Made by a program: the position numbers and the translations under genes
Shown: piece by piece, positions 1-12,323 of the stretch
How positions within the stretch are numbered: the first letter of the stretch is position 1
Layout of the letters: each line of letters begins with the position of its first letter
Notes under the pieces: generated by a model
Database searches by the model: none
What the model saw: the letters and a program-made list of their open reading frames with translations, nothing else
What the model was told of the DNA's origin: nothing
Assembly: GCA_943704425.1 (NCBI GenBank)
Contig: CALSCP010000335.1
Location: 70,391 to 134,390 of the forward strand
DNA: 64,000 nucleotides
Direction of reading: 5' to 3'
From: Ministeria vibrans ATCC 50519
Taxonomy: Eukaryota > Opisthokonta > Filasterea

Positions 1-2243
1 CAATCGACCCAATCAACAGCGTGTCCTGAATAACAAACATGGCGAAGTGTATGAAATAATAAACAAAATGGAATTAAAAAAAAATCTTACCTCAAAGGCA
101 ATGGCGAGGGAGTTGGGAAAGGCGGAGCTGTTAAGAGGACACACGTTGGTGACGTTGCGCAAGTTGACATTGGAGAAAAGAAGTTTAGAGCCGGTGGAGT
201 GAATGACGGTGGGACGGTCGCAGGAGGCAAACACATGCTGGACACCGGCCGAGGTGAAGGGACGCAGCGTGATGGGCTGTGTGCCCAGATTGACTCGCTT
301 GCCACTGCTGAGGCCACCGGTCACCGCGTCACATGTGTATGTGTAGAGAGAGCCATCGCCAACGGCCACAAGTAGATGGAGAACATCGCCAAAGGGCGCA
401 AACATGACACTGCGTGGGATAATGTCGCCCTCGAGCGTTTGCGTGCAGCGCTCGTCCAGCGACGGCAGCTCGAGCACGCGCACCGACATGTCAGTCCATA
501 AACCCGCCACCGCCAGCGGCGTCTCGAGATGGTCGGCAACGTGAAGGCAGGCAATCTCGTGAGGCAAGACACGCACACCGACGACGGACAGGGTCGATGT
601 GTCCACCGCGAGACACACAACACGACCACCTCCAAGTGACACAAGTGTGTGACGACCATTGGACGCAACCACACTGATGCGTGCATCCTCGTCGGGCACC
701 CACTCCGCCACCATGCCTGTCGTAGCGGACACAAGACGAATGCGAGCCGTCGTCACCTGTTGCACCACGTCCACACTCACATTGGCACACAGCAACGTCT
801 GCTCGTCCGTCACCAGTCCCTCCACAGCGACCTCTTCAAGCTCCTCTCCATTCATCGCAATGAGCACAGTCTGCCCGACAAACGAAATGGCCAGAATCGA
901 GTCGGTGCCGGCATCTCCACCAGCCATCTGCAGCGCCCACGTTCCCTTGATCCCCACCAGGTCCAACGAGGCGTGCTCCTGAATCCCAATGCCATTGTGA
1001 ATCACGCGCAGCGAACCGTCTTGGTAAGCCCCACTACATGTAATCATTTGTCCCTGTAGCAGAAGTAACACCAAACATCAAGAGGGCGAGTGTGTCATTC
1101 TTCTTCTTCAACAGTGCGTTTGTAGGTACCTGTCCCTGACGATCAAGATCAATGACGACCACATCGGCCATTGGACCAATGTTGGTGAAGGAGTCGATCT
1201 CCTCGATAAAACTGTCGTGGTCGTTAGGCTGCTCCAGCAGTCGCACCAACTGAGCATCACCATAGCGCGACCCAATAAAGACTACACCTGCATCAACGTA
1301 GCAGAGACACGCCGCAATGGAAGTGCCGCCGAGGCGTTGGAGGCTCAGGTTACTCACTTCACCCTAAAACCAGATCAACACGAGAGTAGTTAAGACAAAA
1401 AGGACAAAAGAAACACACACGCGTGTACGTTTTCAAGAACAAGAAGAAGAGAGTAGAGCGTTCCGCGACTGTCGGCCATCAAAAAACGCGTTGAGTCAAT
1501 CTAAAAAAAAAAAAAAAAAAGCAGTGAAAAATGAGAAAAAAAACCCCCTTGTGTACCTGTCCAAAACATTCCATGACAGTCGAGTCCATCGCAGCACTTT
1601 TAAAAGACTAAAAAAAAAACAGATAGAAGGCAATTAAAAGCGTACAAATGCAAAGAACCCCGTCCGTACGGATCCACTGTGATAGGTAATGTGGTGCTCG
1701 CCGACACTTATGATGCCGCCGATGGGCTGGTCGACGGGAATGAGCATGCTGGTGCCCCCTTCGACGTTGTTGTACTTCCACGGGCCCGCCTTGAGCTCCT
1801 AGACATAATTTTTCCAATAGTCAGGAAGACAGCCATAATAATAATAATAATAACAATACAACAATAATAATAATTATAATAATAATAAAAGTAAGTATTG
1901 TGTATACACACATTAATTATACGAAAAAACGTCACAAGAAAGTATTATTTGTTTTGTTTGCTCGCTTACGCCTTCGCGAACACTGACTTCGTATGTGGCA
2001 ATGTGCATGTCGTCCTGTGTTCCCTGGTATAGCACAGCAATTGTTGGGTTCCGCTGGCCTGTCACAAACTGAATGTCATGCACTACAAGCTCTTCCAGCC
2101 TACAGACATCATAATAAAAATTTAATTATTCGAATTATAACTGTTGTGCAGGCGAACCATAGAATGTACTTTTAATACATGCCAAAGCAACCAAACACAT
2201 AACATACCAAATCCGCCCCAAAGAGAGATACGGAAAGTAATTA

Positions 2244-2290
<47 letters not shown>

Positions 2291-3350
2291 TAATAACAAT
2301 AATAATAACAATATTAATAATAATAATAATACGAATAAAGAATAAAGAGTAAGAATAATAAGAATAAAACAAGAATAAAAAAAAAAGAAAAATAATTATT
2401 ATTAAAATGCATACCGAATGTTGAAAGCGTCTTTGAACTGTCCTCGCGAGTCAATGGGAATCACTTTGAATGCACCATTGTACTGGCGCAATCCGATGAG
2501 ACGACACTCCTGGTCGATAATGGCAAGCTGACCCAACTCGGCAGGCTCTCCAATGCGGTCCTACAGCCGAAGAGTAAACAACCAAGAACAATACTGCTGC
2601 TCTTTGTTCACCTCCAGATTTCCAAAGGACTTAGTGACAATCTTTTGTGTGGCCGCATCGAACTTGAGCACGCAAAAGTCGTAGCGCTCCAAAGATACAA
2701 AGAGAAGGTCTGTCGTTTCGCCCTGTAATGTCAAAGGGAATGACACATTTTGGTTGGGATGAGTCAATGCCATTTCGCGCCGTTACTGCTGAGACTGGCG
2801 TGCACCCAACGGTCGGCAAGACACCGTATATAGATATAACGCGATGGAAAGGCCGAGAAAGTGGTGCGTGGGTTCGCGCGCGCGCAAAATAAAAATGGCC
2901 CACACACTCTCACTCTCTCTTTCTCAATCTGGCGCGCTCGCTCTCTTTCCTTCTCTCTCTCTCCTTCTCCCTTTCGCTCGCCCGCTGAAACTCACCGTGG
3001 GTCGAAGGTGTCGCAGTGCAGAGATTCGGCCGTGCAAAGGCAGCTCGAGCAGCGGAACAAGGCCCGTTGGTGACACAGTGAAAATGTCAAGACGAGTTCC
3101 CTTGGTCAGAACAAAGCAGAAGAAAAAAGAAAGAGGAAAGGGGATGCGTCGTGTGAGTCACAGAAAACAAAGAGTGCAGCCGTATCGTCGACTTGTCAGC
3201 GTGTCGTCGACACTTTTGCGTGTCAAACGAGAGATTAAAGAACACCTTTGCAAGAATGAGATTTCTGGTGTCGGGCGAGGTGAAGCTGCAAGCAACCGAC
3301 TGCGTCACGGCCGTCGCCTTGTGAGCAGTAACCACGTAGTTGAACGACAT
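1..3350 (-). CDS. DDB1: DDB1, UV-damaged DNA-binding protein 1 (3' end beyond window)
   Basis: DDB1 is the triple beta-propeller adaptor of CUL4 ubiquitin ligases in the nucleus. Exons read on the minus strand: 3350-3246, 3100-2996, 2722-2612, 2560-2415, 2099-1970, 1798-1646, 1607-1557, 1500-1429, 1363-1130, 1053-91 and 25-1; all junction phases fit. The start [11 protein letters not shown] and the stretches [55 protein letters not shown] and [17 protein letters not shown] (quoted in parts) match the metazoan family throughout, including the BPA/BPB propeller segments. About 630 codons are present, ending just inside BPB, so the BPC propeller and the C-terminus lie outside the window. The (ATA)n tract at 2245-2336 is in intron 4. 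Upstream is the divergent SH3-SH2 gene. Confidence 0.96.
2245..2340. repeat. AT-rich (ATA)n microsatellite in DDB1 intron 4
   Basis: Nearly uninterrupted ATA/AAT units with a few AAC interruptions. It lies between the exons at 2415 and 2099. Confidence 0.9.
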
Positions 3351-3710
3351 GATAATTGAGAGAAAAAGAAATGTTTCGTCAACGATTTGACAACGAAACA
3401 AACTACGAAACGAACACTCACACATCAATCCCTAATGTATCACAAGTCAATAATACAAAGAAACACAGAGTGTGGGTAACTGGGACTGCCTCAGTAGACA
3501 GTGCATACTCGCAGTGCCAGTCTTGCGAAGCTTTCTCGCCCAAGCAAGCGATCACTCGGCGCACGTTCGCGCGCCAGACTGACCAGACACAACACTGACT
3601 GACAAGTAATAACCGATAACGTAAACTGTCTGTCGTCAAAGTTATCATACGTCCCCCCCACCCCCTCGCCGCTGCTCGACGTTGCTTTTCCATCGGTGTG
3701 GCGCACCACG
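3351..3710. promoter_or_regulatory. Divergent intergenic region, DDB1 / SH3-SH2 adaptor
   Basis: About 360 bp between two start codons in opposite orientation, so it should carry both promoters. No TATA box or other recognisable element stands out. A C-rich run at 3653-3665 lies about 50 bp before the adaptor ATG. Open frames here have no recognisable content. Confidence 0.5.
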
Positions 3711-3809
3711 ATGGCAGAGGAGCAGGTGTACTACAATACGTACAACAAAGGTTCACATTCACACGCTCAATCTTGAGGAACCAACTCCAATCCATGTAGT
3801 TCTGTTGGC

Positions 3810-3858
<49 letters not shown>

Positions 3859-5370
3859 GTCGAACAATTTGGTGTTTACCGAAATGCGTCTTAGACCGAA
3901 AACGCGAGATTTGGGTGGAGCTTAATCGCAAAGGAGGTCACAAAGTGAGACTCCGCGTCAATGCTTCGTGTACAGTATATGATATTCTCAAAGCCCTCAA
4001 GGCAGAGGTACGAACGACGGTTGACAAAAAGAACGCTACACCGCCACAAAAAAAAAAAAAGAACGAAAATGAATGAGAAAGTCATTGTGGGGCATTGTGT
4101 CCGTGAGCAGCGCACGCAGTTGCATTGAACGATGGTTGTGTAGGCACCAAAACAGCTGGGACATCTGGATGCGTCGGAAATATCGCTGATTCGGTTTGTG
4201 GACGGCACGTCGTTCGATACGGACGCGGCCCCTCTGAAACCAAGACAACGCCTGTGTGAGTTTGGCGAGCATCTTGGCCTCTTGCGCGCAGCCTACCCTC
4301 CGGCCGAAGGTCCTCCAGGCTCCCCCGGCTTCCTGAAGCAGCCCATATACGACGCCGTGTCCATCGACATGTCAACAACGCCTGCACCACCACCACGGCG
4401 CCACAGCCTCGCACAAACCACAGTCGGCACGCCCAAAGGCAACCTCTACACACCAGTTCACAGCTCCAATGGACTCGCGAGGCACGCTTCCGCTCTTGAG
4501 TTGTCGCGAAAGAAAGGCTCCGGCAACTCTCTGACAACCATTCGTACGTCCATTCGTTTTTTCGTTTCCTCTCAAACCCTGTCCATCTTGTGATCTTGCG
4601 ATTCATTTCCACAGCGGACGTCTCGCCAGTAGTATCACCGTCGATTACACCTGTGGCGGTCGCGGGCGAGCCGTGCGAGGTTTGCTATCCGTTCACCGCC
4701 ATGAGCGACGACCAAATGTGTGTGAATCGGGGCGATGTGGTCACCGTCGTCGACGAATCCGACTCGTACTGGTGGCACTGCCGCAGCGAACATGCTGAAG
4801 GCTGGATTCCCTCAGCGTGCTTTAAGCCGACGAAACTCGCAGATGCCTCATGGTAAGTTCACGAGGACCTTATCAACTATTATTGTTACTGAATTAAATT
4901 TCAATGATGTCGACGCTTGGGTGTAGGTTCCACGGCAGATTAGGGCGCGTGCCGGCAGAAGAATTGCTCAAGGGCACCGTAGAAGGGTCTTTTCTTATGC
5001 GCGAAAGTGAGAGCGCTGAGGGCCAGTACTCTCTTTCCCAGAAACTCGCCGACAGCTTTGCACACTATAGAATTATACAGGTATGGTGTTTTGTAGTGAA
5101 CTGATGTAACATGGTGTTTGTGTTGTGATGCGCGAATGGCGCTGGATTGTTCTTATTTTTTTATTTTATTTGTTTGTTTTGCAGCAAGAGGATGGGACGT
5201 GGACGAGCTTCAAGCGACAGATCCAGTACAAGACAGTGCTGGAGCTGGTACTGTTCCTGCGGTCGCGACGCACCCCCGCTCAGGCCAAGCAGGCGGGCCT
5301 CATCCACCCCCTTCTCTACCCCATCCCTCGCAGCTGCTTCTCCCCTCCCGTCACCCACAAGCCTCTCTGA
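3711..5370 (+). CDS. SH3-SH2 adaptor protein with N-terminal ubiquitin-like/RA-like segment
   Basis: Six exons: 3711-3750, 3895-4007, 4144-4543, 4615-4852, 4927-5080, 5185-5370; 376 codons, frame exact. After MAEEQVYYNTYNK, residues about 14-75 (WVELNRKGGHKVRLRVNAS...ISLIRFVDGTSF) have the strand-helix-strand look of a ubiquitin-like or Ras-binding fold (inference). Residues about 140-190 are a Pro/Ser-rich linker. An SH3 follows (about 205-255; YPFTAMSDDQMCVNRGD, DSYWWHCRSEHAEGWIPSACF with the Trp pair and the Pro of the peptide groove). An SH2 closes the protein (WFHGRL, GSFLMRESESAEGQYSLS, AHYRI); the phosphotyrosine Arg of the FLVR motif is present as FLMR. There is no catalytic domain, so the role is a phosphotyrosine adaptor, Crk/Nck-like in content but with a different N-terminus. 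A 45-A tract sits in intron 1. Confidence 0.9.
3812..3856. repeat. Poly-A tract (45 A) in intron 1 of the SH3-SH2 gene
   Basis: Uninterrupted A run 38 bases before the exon 2 acceptor. Reading phase is kept across the intron (13 codons + 1 nt, then 2 nt), so the gene model spans it cleanly. Confidence 0.95.
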
Positions 5371-5724
5371 TCCATTCAATGTAGAATTTTTATCTCTCTC
5401 TTTGCCGTATTTCTATAAATAATTTATTTTTGTCGATGTCTCCGAAACGACATGCATGTCTTGGATTGCTTATCGTTGTGACTTGTCACATGTATAACTG
5501 GCCGTATGCCTTCTCTCTCTTGCATGTAAGGCCGTTTATATTTCTCTTCTAGTAGCACTCTTCCATTGCGAGCTGAATATGATTGAGTATTAAATGAAAC
5601 AAAACTTAAATAATCTCGATCGTGGGCGTTTCTCGGGTGAGGTTTTTTCGTATAAAGCTTTAGGATCAAAACTTTATTGTTTTTTGTTTAGGAAACTTCT
5701 CTCCAAAAAGGGCTCGAAAAGAGC
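5371..5724. other. Convergent 3' region, SH3-SH2 / PLAC8
   Basis: AT-rich sequence between two stop codons with CTATAAATAATTTA at 5412-5425 and several AAATAA-like words that could serve 3' end formation on either strand. No coding potential recognised. Confidence 0.5.
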
Positions 5725-7149
5725 TTATTTGGGGACAGCCTGGTAACCTACAACACGCCACAAAAGTATGAGAAAAACACACAATAAGAATGTGCTTCTT
5801 ACCGTTGCCCTTGCTGCGGATTTCGCGGGCACCCTGCATGGTGGCAAGGAAGCCGCACATCCAGCAGGCGCAGCAGTCACCGAGAGCGTTTCCCTCAATT
5901 CCGTACTTCTACAAATTTTGCAAAGGGAACAGTTTAGAATAATAATAATATGTAAGGTTGAATGGGCGTATCGTTGGTGTACCTGACGGAGCTGTCCACG
6001 CCACAAGAAAGCAACGATGGGCTGGAGGAAGCAGAACATGCAGCAGTTTCCGCACCAGACCTCATCACCGGGGCTGACACAGCCGGTCGACTTGAAGGGA
6101 GCGACGCAAGGCTTGAAGAGGGTGTCGGCGCCGAAGATGGACTTCTCTGTGTCGACGTAGTATGCGTTCTGCACGGGCATCAGGCAACCACCGAGGGCGG
6201 CACCGACGACTATAAAAATAATAACAATTCAAAGTATTTAGAAGAAGAAGCATACAATCCATTAAAATAATACTAAAAAATAATAGTAATGCAGAGCGAG
6301 AAAAAAAAAGTGAAAAAACCTCTGTCTGCTCAGTCTCCTCTCCAAACAATCCACCCGTATCCCCTCCATCTGCAATGCCCCTTATGCAGCCCACGCGGGT
6401 ATTCGTTTGGTGGAGCAATAGGGAAACACAGAAAAAACGGCCTCGCCCACACGAAAAAAAAATCGTGGGTACATGCAGCGCGCTGGGAGGCACGCCGTGG
6501 TGTGGCGTTACCAACACACACGTCCAGCAACGGCTTGGGGGGTGTGGGCAGCGGCCAACGCCCCGCTCTCGTGGGGAACCCGATGCTGCAACGGCCACAA
6601 AAAAAAATTCTTTTGCGAATTCGCCGTTGTCAACGGACAACTGCCTTGCAGTGGGCAAGGACACGCGCCAAAGCAGCGATGGTAGGCACTGCTAGGCAGG
6701 CACGCACGAGCGGCACGCGGACAAACGGCTGCAGAGCTTTTTTTTTTTCGCAACGCTTTTTTTTTTTTGCAGTGCATCTCATGCGCTGTTGCATTTGGGC
6801 ACGCCAACGATACACAGGGGCAACCCAGCGTGTAAGTAGCGGCTACGGCTGAGCAGCGCAGTAGATCCACCATGGCAATGGGCAAACACAGACGACAAAC
6901 TCTTTTTTTTTTCTAGAGTATTAAGACACGCGGACAACTCCTGGGGTTAGGCAGCCCGCAGACAGGTCACGCGTGGCACAGGGCGGCGGCCAAGGCAGAC
7001 TGTGTGCCCGTGGGAGCATTCGCAATCGCACACACCGTGTTGGTTCAAGGAGGACAAGAGCGAGCTTTTTTTTTTTTTTTCTTCTTCTTACAGATGTAGA
7101 AGTCATCGAAGATTCCCGTGAAGAGACCGGTAGACCACTGACCAGACAT
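5725..7149 (-). CDS. PLAC8-family cysteine-rich protein
   Basis: Exons 7149-7092, 6209-5983, 5908-5803, 5747-5725; 137 aa, frame exact. PLAC8 proteins are small Cys-rich membrane-associated proteins linked to cell size, metal transport or differentiation; the exact role here is unknown. The start MSGQWSTGLFTGIFDDFYI resembles the W-T-G-L-F-D entry motif, and the C-terminal half RGQLRQKYGIEGNALGDCCACWMCGF...QGAREI carries the family signature (kYGI.G...DC....C......Q..REI). The middle (YYVDTEKSIFGADTLFKPC...CGNCCMFCFLQP) is unusual because the common CPC core is absent. Intron 1 is about 880 nt, long for this locus, and could hide a further exon. Confidence 0.85.
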
Positions 7150-7659
7150 AATTAAGTTTTATAAGTCGATTCGGTGAAACTGAGGAAAACGCAGTGAACG
7201 AACTCAAGTTGAATCGCGATCAACAAAACGAAGAAGGAAATCTCGCAGTACGGCTCAACACCAATAACAGTGCCGCTTTCTTTTTTATTGTTTCGCGGTA
7301 TTTGTGCCGAAGGGCTTGTCGGCTGATGAAATATGAATGTAGAATGATGAATGATGATTCGTTATCAGTTACGACCCAGAGGAACCTGCGAACTCACGTG
7401 CGAACTGGTGGTGACTGTGTTATCAGAGTGAGTATGCAGTCTTGAAGTTAAAGAGCAATGAACACCTCTAGAGGACTGGCAAGTGGCAACTGGCAACTGG
7501 CAAGTGAGTGGAAAGCGACAACGGCTTGGCGATGGGTTAGTCGGTGATAGCCTCATTTTTCATAGCACACACTAAGAGTCTAAGACTGATACTAAAAAGG
7601 ATAACCTCTGAATAATTCATAATTATTATTGATTATTCACTGTTGAACTAACATCTACA
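7150..7659. promoter_or_regulatory. Divergent intergenic region, PLAC8 / ankyrin-DHHC
   Basis: 510 bp between opposite starts. A small tandem repeat of the unit CAAGTGG/CAACTGG occurs at about 7477-7506. Nothing else coding or RNA-like was recognised. Confidence 0.45.
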
Positions 7660-10091
7660 ATGGGGGATCGTGACGACATTGGCTTGAAGCGTGTCGTCGA
7701 TCCATTTGCCGTGCTCAACGAGACGGTAGAAGAAAAGGCGCTGCGTCTGCTGCAAAATCGTTTGGCGGACGCGTGCGAGACATCATCGGCAGCCGACGTG
7801 AATCAGCTACTGGCGGAGGCGACCAAGAAAGGCCTTCGGTGCGATGCCATCCGTGACATGTACGGCCTCACGCTGCTTCATCGCGCGGTCATCGGGGAGC
7901 GCGGCGAGACGGTGCGAATGCTTGTTGCAGAGCCTTTTTCCGTATCGCCCAATATCATGTCCGACGGCGAGTCGCCCGGCACGCCGCTGCACTACGCCTG
8001 CAAGGGACACCATGCAGCCATGTAAGCAAAATAATGGCTCGTTGTGACTTTATATTACACACTGTGTGTGTGAGAGAGAGTGTGTGTGTGATGGATCAAA
8101 ATCCACGTTTTAAAATAATGCGATTTTTCTCTTTGCAAAGGATCGACATTCTTTGCGAGGTGGGCGCCGACCCATTGGTTCCGGATGCGCAAGGGTTTAC
8201 AGCGCAACATTTGGCGGTGCTCTTTGACAATTGCATGATTGCGACGTACTTTCTGATTGTTGCTGGCGTGCCCATCGACGTGCGCGATGCAGAGCAGCGG
8301 ACGCCCCTGATGTGGGCCATGAAGCGCTCGTGCAGCGCCTCCATGGTGAGGCTTATGTTTCAACACGGCGCCGACATCAACGCCGTTGACTACGAAGGAC
8401 TCACGCCCGCGCATTTTGCTGCGCAAATCGGCAATGCCGGTGGCTGGCAGATGCTCATGAGCCAAGGCGCGCGCACCGACATCCGCAACGCCAAGGGCGA
8501 CACCTCCGCCGAGCTTGCCATTGAGACGGGTCACAACGAGCTCTTGTCCAAAGCAAAGGTTTCCGTCAAAGAGTTGCGCAAAAGTGTGCCCTTTCAGACC
8601 CGCTACCGCATCAATCAGTTTCTTATTCCTCTGTTTCTCTTTTCCGCGCTCACTCTCTTTCCCATCTCCACTGTCTACCCCTATCAATCACTTGGTGCCC
8701 TTGTACTTATTGTTTTTGCCTATCTTCGCGTAAATCGGTACTATGGCATTGGCGAAGACGGTACGCACAAAAAGACATCTTAGCGACAGTAACATAGATA
8801 CTAATAATAATGATTAATTTTTGTTTTATTATATTTTTCTTTTTTTCAGATTTGAACCCGTCGACTTCGTCTCTTGCTCAAATGTCTTTTGTGGTCTCCA
8901 TTTTGACCTACTTTTACATATTGTATGACCGCGTGTGGGCGCAATTTGGTCTCGTCGATTTTGCCTTCATGGTCTTTACTGGTATGAAAATAATAATAAT
9001 AATTATTATAATAAAAATATTATTAATAATAATAATAATAGCTATAATTAATTTATTATTATTTTATTGGTAGGGCTCATTGTGTTTCCGTGGTATAGTC
9101 TTGCTCAGAGCGATCCTGGCTACCTTGACGCCGTTTCATCAGACCACGACACTAACACCAAGAGACTCAAGGTACGAGCGTTTGGGTTTGTGCAGAGCAT
9201 CACAGGAACGAGTGAATTGATTGTACTAATTTTGCAGGAGTGCCTTCGCGCTGAGCTGTCAGACAAAGAATTCTGCATTACATGTTTGATTCGCAAGCCA
9301 CTGCGATCGAAACATTGTCGCAAGTGCCATCGTTGTGTGGCTGTACTCGATCATCACTGTCCTGTACGTCCTGAAATCTCATATGCGTGTACAATATTTT
9401 ATTGTTATTAACATTCTTTCATCATCGTGCAACTCTTTGACAGTGGCTCAACACATGCATTGGATGGAAGAACCGTCGTCGTTTTGTCGCCGTGTCTGTG
9501 TATCTTTTGCTCTGTGAGCTGTGGCTGTCCCACGTACTCGCCGCATACGTTACATCGGTGTTGGCAGACGCTGGCCAATACGTAACACAACCACGTACTT
9601 TTATTCATATTTGCTGATACATTGAGCATATTCTGTAGGATCTGGGTTGGCGTGCGTGGCAGCACAGTGGGTGGCTCGCGTCGCCATGGGTGTTTGGGCT
9701 GTACTGGTGGTGCACCGGCAATCTGGTGTATCACATTGCGGTTATGTCGCTGCAAGCGTACCTCATTGGATCGGCCGTGACCAGCAACGAGATGCTCAAC
9801 AGCTACAAGTACGAGTACTTTTGGACGCATATGGCGGGCGGGCGGCCCAGCAGCGACGACAGCGACGAGAATGATGGCCACGGGCACAGCCATGAGGGGG
9901 GCCAGTGCAATGGCAACCATGGGACGAAGAAGAAGAAGGAGCCCGAGCCCACCAATCCCTTTAGCGGCGGCTGTATTTCCAACTGGCTTGACTTTGTCCG
10001 TCTGCGGCGCTCTTCCGTTGCCACCATCGACTGGTCACGCTACTATGAGCTCGACGAGCGTGCCCACTCCTTTGCCCACCACAGTGTCTAG
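7660..10091 (+). CDS. Ankyrin-repeat DHHC palmitoyltransferase (HIP14/AKR1 type)
   Basis: Exons 7660-8021, 8141-8760, 8850-8981, 9074-9171, 9238-9363, 9444-9581, 9639-10091; 642 aa, frame exact. Enzymes of this type transfer palmitate to protein cysteines at Golgi or endosomal membranes. Ankyrin repeats occupy roughly residues 60-250 ([51 protein letters not shown]). Then come hydrophobic segments, with [16 protein letters not shown] first, and a complete zinc-binding Cys-rich domain: [32 protein letters not shown] (quoted in parts: C-x2-C, HC-x2-C, DHHC). The active-site Cys is intact. Further TM helices follow. The tail is low complexity ([21 protein letters not shown]). ZDHHC17/13 and yeast Akr1 share this architecture. 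Confidence 0.95.
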
Positions 10092-10146
10092 ATTATTTAT
10101 GATTGTTTTGCTTTTTTTTTGTTACTTTGAAGGACGTTAGTTTCAT

Positions 10147-11224
10147 TCACGGTAGCTTGTCGTCCTCTTGGAGGAATCGCCTGATGTAAGGAATCCAAAA
10201 GTCGGGCACGATTTTAGTGCAGCGGTCGACATCGGCACAGGGCCAGATGGCAATGCGCTGCACACGGGCCTTGTGAAGGGCGTCGAAGCGCATGGCGACG
10301 TCGGTCTCGTTGAGCGGCGCATCGCCGTAGGTGATGAGCCCAATAGCAAGATGTTCTGGTGCAAACGCAGCCTGGGCGCGCGCCAGGCCGGTCTGGAACG
10401 AGTGAAAACTCGTCGCATACGTGTCCATGGTAATGCCAATGTCGAGGGCGGATTCGCCAAGCAGCGTGAAGTTCCACAGGGCACTCCACGAGGCCATGTC
10501 GGCCGTGGTGTCAATGTGGTGTGGGTGGAGTGCCCTGGACGCGGCAGTCAGGAACGAGGCATAGTGGGCGCCGTCGAGGGTAGTGCCGTTGCCAGCCTCA
10601 AAGTCGAAGTTGACCGCTGAACGGGCGAGAAGATGCGCAAGGTGTGTGTGTGTGTGTGAGCGAAAAGTGAGCTTGATAGTCGTGCGCTCGTCGTACCTTG
10701 GAAGGGCTGGGCTTTCGATGCTTCGACGACGGCAGCAAAGAACGGATCGGGGTTGGCAAAGAGTTGGCGACAGTACTCAATGTCGGTCGAGCGTCGATGG
10801 GGGTCCTGCAAGAGCACATGAGCAAGCGCGGTGGGACACTGGAGGGGGGTACCTGGTCATGGTAGGTGGAAATCATGGGAATGCGCTTGACGGAGGCGGG
10901 CAGGAGCGCACCAACTTGCGTGAGAAAGGTGTTGTTGAGCAGAGTGGAGTGCGGTCCAAGGTTGTACGCTTCATACGACACCGCCTGCACCAGCCCCTCG
11001 CCTGCCAGCTGGTGTATTTCGGCGAGATCAACCTGGAGTCGCAGAGTGTAACGAGTGCCATTATTGAGAGAGAGAGAGAGAGATAGAGTGTGTATGTGTG
11101 AATGGTTTACATCGATGTTCTCATGCAAACGCTCCAATGGCATCCACACCATCACTTCTTTGCTAAAGGAGTGTACGGCACACCCAAACAGCACGGCAAC
11201 GATACACAGCCAGGAGTGCGCCAT
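10147..11224 (-). CDS. Secreted protein with TIM-barrel hydrolase-like features
   Basis: Exons 11224-11111, 11032-10853, 10805-10697, 10616-10147; 290 aa, frame exact. The N-terminus MAHSWLCIVAVLFGCAVHS is a plausible signal peptide, and N-x-S/T sites (NNTF, NGTT, NFTL, NETD) fit a secreted glycoprotein. Strand-like pieces in order (KEVMVWMPLE, GLVQAVSYEAYNLG, IPMISTYHD, FQAVNFDFEAG, LDIGITMDTYA, HLAIGLITYG, VQRIAIWPC) resemble the strands of a (beta/alpha)8 barrel. NFDFEAG recalls the acidic strand-4 motif of GH18-like enzymes. I do not recognise a named family; hydrolase activity is inference. An upstream in-frame Met is less likely because it would precede the hydrophobic core. Confidence 0.8.
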
Positions 11225-11343
11225 TGGACAAATTTGTATCGACAAATCACAAAAGTTTAAATGAAAAATTGATAATAATAACATTGGGTTTATTCGTTTA
11301 TATATTTACAGAAAAAAGGTACAGATGACACAGCTCAAGCGAG

Positions 11344-12153
11344 TTAGTACTTGTACTTGGTCGAGTAGTCCTTTTGGGAGATGACGAGGCCGCGTCCCTT
11401 ACGTGCGCCACGATAGACTGTTTCCAGCAGATCAATGAGCTCCTGTTCGTCTTCAATTGCCCAGTTCACCTTGTTGTTGTTGCCTGTCCCCAAATCAACC
11501 ATAATGTGCTAAAGGAAACAAGTGCGCAATGCGCACGTGTGTGAGAAAGGCACAACAAAAGCGAGAGGCGAAAGAAACAAAGTGAGAGAGAAAGAACCAA
11601 AGTGATGGACGGACAGGACAACACACAATCATTACCTTGTTACGGTAGAAGAACATCGTGGCACACGGGTCGTACAGCTCGTACATTTTGTTGAAGTCTG
11701 GTACGTCGGTAATGTCCACGAGGTAGATGACAGCAAAGTTTTTCACCTGAGTCAGTGCAAAAGAACGTTGAATGATGGAATGAGAGCGGCACACAAACGA
11801 ACAAACGACGATTCGTGATTAGTACCTTCTCTGCGACACGAAACAGCGTCTCGTCCATCTACACAGACACAAGAGCAAGTGGAAGTCAGTGTGGTGCGTC
11901 TTGGCACGCAGCGCAGGGCAAGGGCCCGCCCCACCGACGGCGGATGCGCTTGCGTTCTCACCTTCATGCAAGTGGGGTCCCAATCGTGCCCAAATCGCAA
12001 CACAACGACCTTTTCTTCCTCCGTCACAATGGCCTGGTCGACTTGCCAGCCATTGGTTAAGTGCTATGCGCGAGAGGGCGAGCGAGGACGAGCGGGGGGG
12101 GGTGAGAAGGGCTTTGCTTTGTGATGCGCTCGTACCATGAGCATATACGACAT
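11344..12153 (-). CDS. TXNL4A: DIM1 / TXNL4A, U5 snRNP 15 kDa thioredoxin-like protein
   Basis: Exons 12153-12136 (18 nt), 12063-11962, 11858-11826 (33 nt), 11746-11636, 11508-11344; 142 aa, the same length as human TXNL4A. It is a core component of the U5 snRNP and tri-snRNP in the nucleus. Near-identity runs through the protein: NGWQVDQAIV, VVVLRFGHDWDPTCMKMDE, VKNFAVIYLVDITDVPDFNK, MYELYDPCATMFFYRNKHIM, VDLGTGNNNKVNWAIED, VYRGARKGRGLV, KDYSTKYKY. The thioredoxin CxxC is absent, as is normal for this family. The first exon encodes only six residues. Confidence 0.98.
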
Positions 12154-12323
12154 GGTGGTGCGTTCTTATGGTGGAGGACAGGGAGAAGGGGAAAGAATTC
12201 AGCGAAAGGAATGAGAAGATATTAAATAGTGTTACTTTAGAGTTTAGACTCTCGTGAAATGTGAACTGATGAGTTATGAGTAAACCGATTATCTCGATTT
12301 AGAGTCGATTACTTTATTTAGTG
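12154..12323. promoter_or_regulatory. Divergent promoter region, DIM1 / COQ7
   Basis: 170 bp between two opposite start codons, AT-rich on the COQ7 side. No specific element recognised. Confidence 0.45.
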
